DNA of 64,000 nucleotides from Berberis thunbergii (taxonomy: Eukaryota; Streptophyta; Magnoliopsida; Ranunculales; Berberidaceae): NCBI GenBank assembly GCA_003290165.1, contig QNQO01008296.1, forward strand, positions 124,001 to 188,000. Direction: 5' to 3'. Made by a program: the position numbers and the translations under genes. Each line of letters starts with the position of its first letter. Within the stretch, counting starts at the first letter, position 1. Under the pieces are notes generated by a model. That model saw only the letters and a program-made list of their open reading frames with translations, was not told the DNA's origin and did no database searches. This document shows positions 1 through 11,800 of the stretch, piece by piece.

Positions 1-480
1 ACAAAAAATTAAGCATAAGTTGATTGATGGAGATGGGTTTTGTTTAGTTAATCTTTCAACATTAGAAAACATAGTCAGATTATTAAAGAAGTTGTTGTAT
101 CTCTGTTTCTTGATTTATGCCTTTATATATTAAAAGTAAATGGTTGAATTTGATTGTATTATTCAATCAGACTTTTTATTTTTATTTTTTTATTTCAAAA
201 GTCGGGTTTATAATGACCATCTGTTAGATTATGGATAATTCCATGTTTATCCATTCTTGAGCTCATTACTTAAACAATTTATCACTAAATTGATTCTTAG
301 TTTATGGACTAAGCAAGTTCGGTGTCAAAGTAGGGAAAGTTTTTGGTAATCGTTGCTTCTACTCCTCAATTAGCTTCTATGAAAGACATCCACCCAGGTG
401 CATTATTGACTATAAATTTGATGTATGGTTGTGTGAGAGCGCATTCTAATTATAAAAAATTGATGATAATTAAATATAAA
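1..480 (+). repeat. diverged duplicate block, copy A
   Basis: This block matches 2796-3300 over several stretches, including the segment beginning AAAAATTAAGCATAAG and the segment containing CTCTGTTTCTTGATTTATGC. Copy B has about 120 extra bases at roughly 2867-2985. A third short match to the end of copy A, around AATTAAATATAAA, lies at about 4500-4545. The copies differ by many substitutions, so the duplication is old. What kind of element it is cannot be told. Confidence 0.6.
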
Positions 481-672
481 AAGAATAACTCAGGTTAGTT
501 GATTAATCATTAGTTAAAGGAAGAAGATGAATCACCTATGTACTGAGTTCGGGGTTTTTCTTTTCTTTAATGTCTAGTTAGCCTTGTTTGCTAGTCCTTT
601 TTTTTATGATTATTTTTAAATTTATTTTAAACACTTTTTACCCATTCAAACCCAAAAAAATATTAGCAATCA

Positions 673-801
673 TTTTTTTGTAAAGGCAAGCAAGACTTTT
701 ATAGAATTTCAGAACTCATAAAGATGCCGCAAGCTGGATTTGAACCCATGACCTAGTGGTACCATCCGTCAAGCTCTAACAGTTGAGCTGTTATGGCTGA
801 C
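673..801 (-). mobile_element. tRNA-derived SINE, copy 1
   Basis: On the minus strand this reads as a SINE. It has a box A-like stretch near the 5' end, a box B-like GGTTCAAATCC, a body ending ...CTTGCCTTTAC, and a short A-run (the T-run at 673-679 on the + strand). It closely resembles the copy at 3329-3457. I found no clear TSD, so its exact ends are uncertain. Confidence 0.6.
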
Positions 802-868
802 TAGAATTGTTGCTTTTCTTTTCCTCATACATTCGAACCCTATACACAGACATTTGAGTTCAATAAAC

Positions 869-965
869 ATTTTTTTTAAAGGCAAGCGTGTCGTCAGTGA
901 GTATAGAAATCAAAACGCACATTAAATCACCATAGCCTTAACCAACTCACCAGACTACCATTGAC
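869..965 (-). mobile_element. short tRNA-derived SINE with perfect 12-bp TSD
   Basis: The 97-bp insert is bounded by AGTTCAATAAAC at 857-868 and again at 966-977. Its A-tail is the T-run beginning near 870 on the + strand. On the minus strand it starts TGGTAGTCTGGTGAGTTGG, a tRNA-like box A region, and ends CTTGCCTTTAAAA, the same tail motif as the two longer SINEs nearby. Box B is degenerate. The TSD makes retroposition the clear explanation. Confidence 0.75.
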
Positions 966-1394
966 AGTTCAATAAACTTGAAATAAGATAAAAACACAAA
1001 ACTGTGATTTCTTTTATTATTTTCAAATAATGAAATTGGGATTTCTACAAAACATTTAACAACATCATACGAAAACAATGCAAATGAAATGAGGATGATA
1101 GTGACACAAATACGTGAGATTAAGACATTTCTAGGTTACCAACTATGAGGAAATACATGTAAACGGTCTCGCTAATTGAAAACATAAACAATGAGGAGTT
1201 AAGATAAGACTGATAAAAATTCGGCAACGACTACTCCACATCACCAAAAGCGCTTTCTCACACCACCATTGAAATTTTTTTTTCTTACTTACTTAAGCCA
1301 CCAATAAATATGCATAACCTAACAGAGAAACCCAAACTCAAAACAAAAAAACATAAAAATATGATAACTTTTTACCAATTAAAACCCTCAATTG

Positions 1395-1905
1395 AGATCG
1401 ATTATCAAGCTCATCAAAACATGAAAATTGTGGCACTGTGAGTTATCTAATAAACACAATTTTAATCAATTGAAAATGTTTTGAAATGAACAAGTTATGG
1501 TCATTTTACTAAAATCGCACAAATCTGTCTCGCAATGAAAATGAGATAGTATTCCCGACTTTCGGCCAACTTATGTGCTCGATCGAGACCAATTCTTAAG
1601 TTGATTAAAACACAAAAACTGTAGTACTCTGTGTTATCTAATAAAAAACTTAAATCACTTGAAAATGTTTTGAAATGAGCAAGTTATAGTAATTTTACTA
1701 AAGTTGTGCAAATTTATCTCGCAATGAAAATATGATAATGTCTCTGACTTTTAACCAACTTATGTACTCGATCAAGACCGATTCTCAAGTTGAGAAAAAC
1801 AATAAAGTTATAGTACTCTTAGTTAACATAACTTGAATCACTTGAAAATGTTTTGAAATGAGCAAGTTATGGTCATTTTACTAAAATCGCACAAATCAGT
1901 CTGAA
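1395..1905. repeat. ~185-bp tandem repeat, about 2.7 copies
   Basis: A unit containing GAAAATGTTTTGAAATGA and CAAGTTATGGTCATTTTAC recurs with AAGTTAT at 1492, 1681 and 1864, giving spacings of 189 and 183 bases. The copies are diverged. The length resembles satellite or subterminal repeats of large DNA transposons, but no element ends were found. Confidence 0.7.
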
Positions 1906-1939
1906 AATTTTTGCTAAAATTTCCTGTGTCGCCCAGAAC

Positions 1940-2114
1940 AATGTCAGTTTTGCAAAAACATTGCATTGTTCCAGGCGAAATTTTTTAAAAATCTTGCCTG
2001 AAATAATGCAAGGATTTTGCAAAAACTCGCATTTTTTTGGGCGAACAGGAAATTTCAACAATTCTTTTTATTGTTCGCCCATATCAATGCGAGGTTTTGT
2101 AAAAACCTCACATT
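1940..2114. repeat. cluster of three similar short palindromes
   Basis: Three hairpin-forming units of 28-29 bases share the pattern AATG..GTTTTGCAAAAAC..CATT and lie at 1940-1967, 2005-2033 and 2086-2114. The linkers are themselves palindromic around the motif GGGCGAACA/TGTTCGCCC. Such clusters occur in subterminal regions of DNA transposons. The parent element was not identified. Confidence 0.6.
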
Positions 2115-2795
2115 GTCTTAGGCAGACAATATTTATTTTTGTAATTTCTGAAAAAAATTTCTGAAGTTACTTTGTTTTTGTGATTGAAAATATTTATGTA
2201 ATATTTTTTGAAGATTTCTTGAGATCACTTTGTTTTTTTGAAAATTTTGGGGAGGTTGCGATTTTTAAGGGTTTCGATTTTAAGGAAGAATGAAGAGATT
2301 TTGAGGGAGAGGGAAGAGATTTTCAAGGGAAAATGAATGGATTTTCAGAGAGAGGAAAAAAATTTGTAAGAGATTTGAATGTGATGAGATATTTGAATAT
2401 GGGAAAGGGACGAGATTCGAATGGGGGATGGAGAAATCGCGTTTCGATTTGAATTGGGAGGAAAAAAATGTTGTTTTTTGTTTATATAGGTGGTGTGAAA
2501 AAGTATGGTGATGTGAAAAATAAAGTAAGTAATATGGGAAAGTAAAATATTATGAGAAAATACTTATGGTGATATGGAGTAATCCTTGCCTACAAATTCT
2601 GCTACATACTCACTTTCTTCATTAAAAAAAAAGAGTGAGGCTAGGGAATCAGGATTTTGTGGCATCGTTAGAGGATATTTTTTACAACATTGAAATACAC
2701 ATAAACACTTTGAAAATTTCATTATTATTTCAAGATCACACCACGTCACCATGATTACAAAACTTGATTGCAAAAACATAGTTTCCTAGCATTTT

Positions 2796-3300
2796 CATTA
2801 AAAAATTAAGCATAAGCTGATTGATAAAGATGAGTTTTGTTTTGTTAATCTTTTAATATTAGAAAAAACAGGAATTCTAGGGGTAAAGGGAAAGGGAGTG
2901 AGTGATAGATGTACGCATCCATCTCCATTGAGATGTGTGATATTGCTTATCTCGAGAAAGATGGTCGCCCAATCCCTCACAAAAAATGTCAGATTTCATT
3001 AAAGAATGCATCTCTGTTTCTTGATTTATGCCTTTATATATTAAAAGTTACATGGTTGAATTGGATTGTTTTATTCAATCAAACTTTAAGTTTTTTTTTT
3101 TTTTTTTAATTTCAAAAGTGGGGTTTCACTGACCATTTGTTAGATAATGGATACATTACCTAAGCTATTAATCAATAATTTGATTTTTAGTTTATGAACT
3201 AAGCAATGAAGACATCCACCCAACTGCATTTATTGACTGCAAATTATTCCAAGCGATCTGATTTATGTTTAGGTAAATCTGAAGTGTGGTCGTGTGAGGG
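2796..3300 (+). repeat. diverged duplicate block, copy B
   Basis: Partner of the block at 1-480. Order and orientation are the same, which makes this a direct repeat separated by about 2.3 kb. It includes sequence absent from copy A at about 2867-2985. Confidence 0.6.
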
Positions 3301-3328
3301 TGTTATATTTTTGAAAAATCTCACTAAG

Positions 3329-3457
3329 TTTTTTTTTTGAAAGGCAAGCAGGGTTTTATAGGATTTCAGAACTCATTAAAGATGCCGCAAGCTGGGTTTG
3401 AACCCATGACCTAGTGGTATCATCCGCCAAGTTCTAACCGTTGAGCCGTCATGCCGC
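3329..3457 (-). mobile_element. tRNA-derived SINE, copy 2
   Basis: On the minus strand it runs from about GGCATGACGGCTCAACGG (box A-like) through GGTTCAAACCC (box B-like) to a poly(A) tail, seen as the T-run at 3329-3338 on the + strand. It is the same family as 673-801. No clear TSD was seen. Confidence 0.65.
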
Positions 3458-3593
3458 CATCTTTAAAATTTTAAATTGTCATTTTTATTACAATTTTGGC
3501 TATTGACTCCATATTATTTTTAAATAAAGATTTTTGTTTTCTATTTTTTTTTTAACTCCATCTTCACCAATTCCAATTCCAATTCCAATCCCA

Positions 3594-3633
<40 letters not shown>

Positions 3634-5299
3634 GTTCAAACACGAAGAGGTTTATTAATGAAAGAAAGGGAAACAAATTACAAAGAGAGACATTCTTATA
3701 TCAAGGAATGCCAAGACCCTATGAAAGTGTCAAAACCCAACTCCCTAAACAAATTACATGCAGTACCCATCCTCCACAACAATTCTCTAATCTCGATAAA
3801 GATAGAGTGCTCTGATCTGTTGAGTCCTTCAAATACCCTTTTGTTTCTCAATCTCAATCCCATTCCATATATTTCTTTTTTATTTAATCTTTTTCCCTCT
3901 ATTTCTTTTTAATTCTCATCTATCTACCCACCATCTTTTTTTTTTTTTTTTTTTTTAAATCTCTTTCTATATTAGTTTCTACCATATTCATATTAACATT
4001 TTTAATTAAGTTGGAGACCGAAGAAAGGGAAATTATACATTTTAAAGATATATATATTTTTAATTTTTGTCTATTTAATCTAATTATAAATTTAAGATTT
4101 CAAAAGTTGTTGTTTGTTTGCTTCGTCTGAGCTAGTTCAAAAGGAGAAATCTCTCCATCCAGTCTAGTTCATAGAAGCGACACTACTTAGGCCAGTGTTG
4201 CTATTGCTACTTGGATTTAGATTGTACTGTTATGCATGCCTCAACGCCAAAAAGTTAGAAAGAAAGCAGATGTATGCTTTTCGCCAACTCTCATCGTATA
4301 CCACCATGTTTGTTTCTGTTTTCTCCAATTAAAAAGTAAGCTCTTCATTTGCTAACTACAATTGAATTAATTGTGCTGTGTGTGTATATATATATATATT
4401 GTACCGTGTATATTTGTATAGTTGAATAATTATACAGTAAAATAGTTGCGTGCTATTTATCCTCATTTGTCTGCAATCCTAGATCTGCCCGTGATAGCGC
4501 ATCATAATTGTAAAACATTGACGATAATTAAATATAAAATATTTGATGATGTGAAATAAAGAAAAGATGTATCAGGATTCGTTGTATCATAATCATAGTC
4601 TGCGAGTCCAATTAATGCTCGCACAAATGTTACGATAAATCCAAAATTTGATCATCAACACCATTAAAGCAAAATAATACCACAATCAACATTCCTTTGA
4701 AACCTCTCAACAAATCACTTTACATGAAAGCTAATGACAAGCTACATGCACCCACTAAAACCAACACTACAACCTGCAAATCATTTCATGGGTCCCATAT
4801 TTTACTTGAGGGCCCATCACTCGTTTTTTTTCCAATCGATGATAATGCTGACTGGAAGTACTAGATCACTGTTGTCATAATTTGATTACTAGAGAAAACC
4901 AGAAAGTCCTGGTGGGTAGCTTATCTTCCAAGTGATCCAATCATATATCAATTTCTCTATCATTAGCCAAAACTCTTTATTTTTCTCCGTAGGAACATTA
5001 CCAACCTGCCTTCCCTTGTCAATGTTATTCGAGACTTCTAGGTAGGGGTTGGAAAAAAAAATTGTTAGTTTGATTTAATTTTATAAGGTTTAAGCAATAA
5101 ATAAGGGCGAGCGAAGCGAGTGAGTCATTTTTGTGACGACTGTATTTATTTTTCAATATTGACATTTTATATATAGTCGTGCTAGTTTTTTTTTCAGAAA
5201 TGATGGCTGCTAGAGGAGAGTTCATATTTGTATTGTGTGCTGGACTTGTCAAACTTCAAATGATTTTCAAAAATTCAACGCAAATGGATCCTCATCTAA

Positions 5300-5503
5300 A
5301 ACTTTGAAACATTTTTTTTTTTTTTACTATTTATAAATTTTACAAAGGTTTTACCATGATTTTACTAAAAACCACTCATGCAAATGGATCCTCATCTAAA
5401 ACTTTGAAGAAAAAAAAGAAAAAGAATGTAAGCAAAAAAAAAAAAATCATGGTAAAACCTTTGTAAAATTTATAAATAATAATAAAAAAAATGTTTCAAA
5501 GTT
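5300..5503. repeat. fold-back with ~60-bp arms and an embedded 100-bp-spaced direct repeat
   Basis: The arm at 5300-5362 is the reverse complement of 5444-5503, apart from small indels in the A/T runs. The left arm overlaps a direct repeat, GCAAATGGATCCTCATCTAA, seen at 5280 and 5380. The combination of inverted and direct copies suggests replication template switching or a damaged fold-back element. Confidence 0.7.
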
Positions 5504-5712
5504 GGTTATGACAAAGAAGAAATGGGTGAAGAAAACCTTTTTGGTGTTGATTCCCTGTACTACAATACTAAAAACCACTTATGTAAAGTTGGGAAATTCA
5601 ACAATAATCTAAACTTTTTCAACGCTGAGATAAGAAATAGACACCATAGAATGTAATATTGTAAAATCCCAAAAGAAAAGAAGCACACAATAAACATCCC
5701 AAAGAGCACTTC

Positions 5713-5806
5713 TAGGGAGCGAGGTATGACTCACCTTTTTCGAGATGAGGGAGTGCACATCTCGAGGAGGGTAGGCGGTGGGGGGCGTTCATCGCTCCCT
5801 AAAATT
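5713..5806. repeat. ~95-bp inverted-repeat sequence
   Basis: It begins AGGGAGCGAGG and ends TCATCGCTCCCT, with an internal hairpin CGAGATG...CATCTCG. It may be a small MITE or a remnant of one. No TSD was identified. Confidence 0.45.
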
Positions 5807-5914
5807 TCACCATCCCAAAATATGGAGATGATTGCACTAGGATAGTTGATTAATAACATATTTCCACTTATTATGTCATAAGTCAAGGATTTGAATTCTA
5901 CTAATATATGATCA

Positions 5915-6166
5915 TTTTTTTTTATCCTTTAACATCTCTACCCCAAATGGTGTGGCAGTTTTTCTTAAGTGCACTGATAAAGTGTCTGGTAATTTACCTG
6001 GTGACTATCAGGCACCATAAAATTGCATCGAGATTGTTATCACTTATCTCGATGCAATCCTACGGTGTCTGGTAGCATCATGAAAGATATCAGTGCACTG
6101 AGTTTGAACCCTTGACTTGTAATTCCATCCGTCACAAATCTACTGCTGAACTCTTACCTCATTGGC
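5915..6166 (-). mobile_element. 252-bp tRNA-derived SINE with 15-bp TSD
   Basis: The flanks ACTAATATATGATCA (5900-5914) and ACTAATACATGATCA (6167-6181) match at 14 of 15 positions. On the minus strand the insert starts GCCAATGAGGTAAGAG (box A-like), then has GGGTTCAAACTC (box B), then a body with inverted repeats (AGTGCACTGATA...TATCAGTGCAC, and an inner GCATCGAGATAA hairpin), and ends in a poly(A) tail at 5915-5920. It is a different SINE family from 673-801. Confidence 0.8.
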
Positions 6167-6779
6167 ACTAATACATGATCATTGATTTGAGCTAAAAACC
6201 CCCCTCATACCTTGTAGTTTTCAGGCAACGATTGTGATTTTGTTTTTCGAGGTAATTTGGGTAAGTTGAATTTAAGAAATATTTTGTTGTGTATAGAAAA
6301 ATGTAAAAATTTCGATTGTAATTTTGAAATTATCAATATAATTTAAGCATTTTAAACTGCATATTGCATAAGAATCACTTATATAAACAAATTTGAGTAC
6401 TGAACTACTGTTATAACAAATTAAAATATACAACAATTAAGATTTGCTGAAAGAAATAAATATTTAGAATTTCGACAGAAATTTTGGAAAGTAAAAAAAA
6501 GAAATATTTCATAAATATTTCGACATTTTTCAAAAAATCAAGTGAGTTGATATATATCTCAACCCACGGGTTACACACAAAAGCCACCTTAAAAGAGAAA
6601 AATTCACTCCACTTCCACACTTGATCAATCATAGTCGAGGAGTTTCCATATTCCTTGCAGACTACAATACCATACCCATTGTTGCTTTTAACTAATTAAT
6701 CCCCTTCACTTCCGACAAAGCATGTCGCGATAGTCTTCTTCTCATCCGTATCTTATTCCCTTCCTTTTATTTGTCTCTT

Positions 6780-8865
6780 TTAACTCCAAAGCGCTTACAG
6801 CAAACATACCCTCTCTTTCTCTCCCTCTCTTAACCTCTGGAGCTTAACAAGACTCACAGTGACATCTGAGACTGAGACCTCTCTGTAAGTTCCCTTTATC
6901 ACTTTATTTCAGTACTCAACTTTACTTCTCTGATCTCAATTGTGTGTTCTGTGATCTGGGTTTTCATCAGTATGTCTTGCTTGAAAATGGGAACTATCTT
7001 ATCTTGTCTATAACATCTTCTTTACGTCTCCCCATGATAGTTAAAGCTTACTCCTTTGAGGTTTTTAAGCAATTCTGTGAAATGGGGTGTCTTTACTTTG
7101 GTTTCTTTGTATGTTTGTTGAAGCTCTACTATCAGTTGAAAAATGGGATTGAGTATATAATTTGTGAAAAAAATTCATTATTTGGGTTATCTGAGTTGCA
7201 TTTTGTTTGTTTTCTAATTTTTTTAATGACTAAATACCACTTTGTCTTATTTGAAATGTGTCGAGGGATGCTCTTGCTATGTTTTCTTCTCATATGTTGC
7301 TTTCTAGCAGGTATACTTTGATATGGGTGACTTTTCAAATAGGGAGGTCGAGTTGCAATTGAATTTTCTTGAAAGTTTTGGTGACATCTTGAAATTGGGT
7401 TGTGGTTATTGGTCTGTAGGTTTCGTGAAGTAACCTCAAATTCTTCCTTTTTTCACCCTCTTCTCCCTTCTCCTCATCTCCTGAGTTGTTGCTTAGAACC
7501 AATCACAACCTAAGGGTATTGTTACTATTCACAAATTTGCCATAATTGGTGGATAATCCTTCTTACTATGGGAGAGTAGAAACAATTGAAATTAGATTTA
7601 ATTTCTTGAAGAGGATGTTATATGAGTAAAGGGATTGACACTTTCACAAAGGATTAAGGTATAGTTGTATTGGTTAGTGGATCGGGTGCGTTGAACGATC
7701 TGTTACCCTAAAACTCAAACTATAGGAGGATAGGATAACAGTGTATTTCTAGGAGTTCCATGGGGATTTAAGCGTACTTGGGCACACATAGAACGACACT
7801 TAGTGGGTGGATAGAAAGATTGAACTCTTTTATCATAACTAAATTTTTTGATAACATGTGAAAAGAACACTTATGGTAAGCTGAACTATTAGAGATGGTG
7901 CAATGATATATCAATGGGCCCTATACCGGTTGAAACATAACTGGGAACACACGGTGCCAAACAGGAGTGGGACATCATAACAGTGGGTTGCCATGACAAA
8001 TTTAGAAAGGTTTGGTCCAAACTGTAGCAAAAGTAACAGGGGGGGGGGATTTTTTTCAAGTTAAGTCCAGAAATTTGAAAGTGGATACAAGGAAAATGAG
8101 TGATTGGAGGATGACAAGTTTTAACGTTCGCTGAAATTTGTATTGAGGAGAATGCTCTAAAGATAAATTCATCGAGTACCACGCTTACTGGTTGGCGTCC
8201 AGCTTTCAGTGTTTCTGAGTAGTTTTTAGGACTGCTGACTTTCAGTATGTTCAAGGGGCTGAAGTGATTACCCTTTACTTTTGCTGTTGTAATACTCCCG
8301 AATAGTCCAAACTTTAAAGACGAAAGAGTATTGTAAATCAAATTCCAGTAATGGGGGAAAAAAAAGAATACACAAAATGGAGTCCTAAAAAAATTACATT
8401 CTGATGAATATATAATTTTCTCTTTCAAAATTCTTGAAGACCTGATGTTGTTCTAAAAAAATGACTTGATAGAATAAGCTATGATAGTCTAATAGCTTTG
8501 CTCGACTTTAGGTTCTGTATATCACACCTCAGTTACAATTGATTTCATTACTATTGTTATTGTTATGTCAATTAAATTTGTTATCCTCAACTGGGTTAGT
8601 GTCACTAACAAATATCTATTGTTTAAATGTACACGCAGTATCTAAAGTTATCTTAGCAAAGCAGGAAGTGAGAAAAATCTTGTAGTTTAATTAATTTACT
8701 TTAGAATTTCAGTTCACATCTTTTTATTTGTTCTGTTTACATTCCTCTTAATCAATGCAGTCCCATGCTTTACTAACTTTTGTTTGCTTTATTAGGTATG
8801 GTAAATATATAAGAATTTACTTTCCTGAGGGATTGAACTTGTACCTCTTCCTTACTAGCAGACCT
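6780..8865 (+). promoter_or_regulatory. 5' leader of the SMG7L gene with a leader intron
   Basis: A CT-rich region (about 6770-6840) precedes a probable noncoding first exon that ends at a strong donor, CT^GTAAGT, at about 6884. The acceptor before the first coding exon is the AG at 8860-8861, five bases upstream of the start codon. The transcription start is not defined. A 179-codon open frame on the opposite strand at 7889-8428 lies in this intron and resembles nothing I know. Confidence 0.5.
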
Positions 8866-11800
8866 ATGCCGAATACACAGGCTTCCATAGAACGGGTTGT
8901 AACCTCTCCTTTCATGCATTTGAATCCACAACGTCCTCTTGATGATCAGGATCACATTCAAAATCATATTGATGAGGTAAGTTTAAAAGTTGCGCTTCTG
9001 CTAGGTTGCTTTATTAAAAAGAAATTGTTTCTATTATGCTTAGTGAAATAAAAGAGAAAGAGAAAGAACAAAGATGTGGTGCCTGACGTTGGGATTTTTG
9101 TGATACAGGCTGTTAATGCAGAAAAACAATTGTGGAAGTTGGTCCACGTTAAGGGTCTTCTGAGTGCTGATGTTCAGGAATTATACAGTAAAGCTCGTTC
9201 TAGCTATGCGAAAATCCTCTTGAATGACCATGAATTGGGTGAACTTCAAGATATTGAATACTCTCTATGGAAGCTTCACTATAAACACATTGATGAATAT
9301 CGAAATAGAATTCGTGAAAGTTTGACTAATAAAGAAGGCACAAACTTATCACAAGAGAAAAATATTGCCTCTGTGCGGCAAAATAGTGAGAATCTTCTTG
9401 AAGGTTTTAAATCATTCTTGTCAAAAGCTACAGAGTTTTACCAAGATTTGATTGTGAAAGTCAGAAGAAGTTATGGGTTTTCAGGCGAAGATCTCAATGA
9501 TGGTACTTTTTCCAGTTCCATGGACATGATGAAAAGGCACAGATGTCAGTTTTCATGTCATCGTTATTTGGTTTGTCTTGGGGATCTTGCTCGATACAGG
9601 GAGCTTTATTTGATTCCTAATGCCCAAAACCGCAGCTGGTCGGTAGCAGCTACATATTACTTGAAAGCATCAATCGTTTTGCCCGATAGTGGAAACCCGC
9701 AAAATCAGGTATCATGAATGCTTTTTACCCAACCATCCTCCCCTCTTCATTTCCAGATATTCTTATAAGCTTATGAGTCCCTCCTAGATTTTTGCTTTGT
9801 CATAATCGTTTGAATTTGTTTTATGATTATTTCATCTGCAGTTAGCTCTCTTGGCTATATACATTGGCGATGAGCTCCTTTCTTTGTACCACTGTATAAG
9901 AAGTTTAGCTGTTAAAGAACCTTTTCCTGATGCTTGGGATAACCTTATCCTGCTATTTGAGAAGGTGAGAATCTTTTGTCACATTCTTGTAGTCAAAATT
10001 GAACTTCCAACTTTGGCCTTCTCCAAATATGTGGCATTAGTTTACTTAATCACTGCCTTCTATAATATCGCAGAATAGATCATCTCAGTTGCATTCTCTT
10101 TGTAATGAGGCCAATTTCGATTTCTTCAAACCATTTGAAGGAAGTACAATGCAAATAAAAGCAAAATCAAGCAACAATCTCCCATTTTATCCCACCAGTG
10201 CAGCTACCGGGGATGATTTGCCCGAGCACACTGGCTTGTGGTCCCTTGTTGTTTGGATTATAAGCTTCTTTTATGTTGATTCAAGGTACATCTTGCAGCA
10301 GAATGCAAATTTGATTTCCAATTTATATTTTCTCATGCTCAGACATATTTGAATTTTAGATATTCAATTACTTCCATGTGATACCATTGATTCAATGGTT
10401 CTTTCTCTGTGATGACTTGATGTTTTGAGTAATGATTCAGCTCTTGTTGGCTGATTTTTTTTAGTTCAGGTGTCAACCCCCAGGACCTAACTTGATTTAC
10501 ATTCTCTTGCCCAGTCTTTTGTTCCCTTCCCCCCCAGTATGCTCCTGTTTCTTTTCCTCTTTGCCAATTTCTTAGGTCTAGAAAACTTAAGCTGACAAAG
10601 CTAACTCACCCCGTTATTTAACCGGCTAAGCTCTCTTTCCTTCCTCTGTTGCTTTTCAAGCCCTCTACCCTTAAGGTAGAAACAAACTCCAACATGAGAA
10701 CAGTTTAATCATCCTACACATAAAACTAAAGAGAGCTTACCTCAAGCTGTTACTCTCGACCAACTTAAATTTCTACAGTTGACCTGTGATGCACAAAATC
10801 TCTAGTTTTCTCCTATGGAAAATACCTGGTGATGCTGAAAGTTTTTCATGTGCAGCAAAAGAGGTTGTTAGGCCTTACAACATCATGTGAATCTTGCTTG
10901 AAAGATAATTACAATTTTTGCTGTTAAGTCATAAGTGTATAATTAAGGTTCTTCAAGACATATTAGGTGCTGTGCATTAACCCCTTTATTCTTGAAACGA
11001 ATTTATGCAATTTTTATAGATTTAAATTAGACTGACCTTCATATAGGTAGTTTGCTTGTAACTTTATGCACTGAACTAAAAGAAAACTATCTCAATGAAC
11101 TGTGGTCCAATAAAACGAAAATTGTTATCTTCTTAATTTTTTGGTGTGCGTGCAACTCAAAGTCCTGGTATACTATTAATACTTTGTCTGGCAGCATCTC
11201 TTTTTGTATAATTTTCTTTCTGTATAAGATATGCTTCAACTTTTGAGGTCGATATATTTTGCATGATGCAGCTTCAAGGACTTCCCTTGCATGTTTGGTT
11301 CCGCAATTAGAGAACTAGAAGCCTTACTGTCACTTGACGATGAAAGACTAAAGGCTGCTTTAGAGTCCTATCAGCGAATGGGTGTAGATAGAACAGGTCC
11401 GTTTCGGGTATTACAGCTCGTCACTGTATTTATCTTCACTATTCATATGCTAACTGAAAGCTCCAAACTACAAAGTCCAACACACATAAAGAACGTTCAG
11501 CAACCTTCCTCCATAGTATATGCACTGGCTTCTGCATTCATTTGTATCGGCCGTCTTGTCAATAGATCTCTCATGGCTAATCATGTGGGTTCTAGTCCTC
11601 TTTTGCCTGCAATATTAGTATTTGTAGAGTGGTTGGTGGACGTACAAGGTACAGCAGAAACATATGTGACCGACGAAATATGTGCAAGTGCAATAGCTTA
11701 TTTTTTTGACTCTTTTGTTGAACTTTTGAATCGATTTGATGGTAAACGGGATCAAATTGAGTCTAGGGATTCTCTGTCTCTTTGGGAAGATACTGAATTA

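Larger units (their letters stand above)
1..6779. other. gene-free, repeat-derived 5' flank
   Basis: No credible gene was found here; the open frames are short, low-complexity and unlike known proteins. The stretch holds a diverged duplicated block (about 1-480 and 2796-3300), four SINE copies, a ~185-bp tandem repeat, a palindrome cluster, simple repeats such as (TA)n at about 3598-3632, and two fold-back sequences (5300-5503 and 5713-5806), most listed separately. Confidence 0.7.

Noticed and set aside
719..800. tRNA gene
   Set aside because: Box A and B-like motifs are present on the minus strand, but there is no cloverleaf, and a poly(A)-tailed body follows. It is a SINE.
3631..3912. 93-aa frame MVQTRRGLLMKERETNYKER...
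   Set aside because: It overlaps a (TA)n tract and has no homology I recognise. On the other strand it looks vaguely like a retroelement tail, but not enough to call.
7889..8428. 179-codon open frame on the minus strand
   Set aside because: It lies in the leader intron of the SMG7L gene, antisense, with no recognisable domain and low-complexity Phe/Ser-rich content. I treat it as chance.
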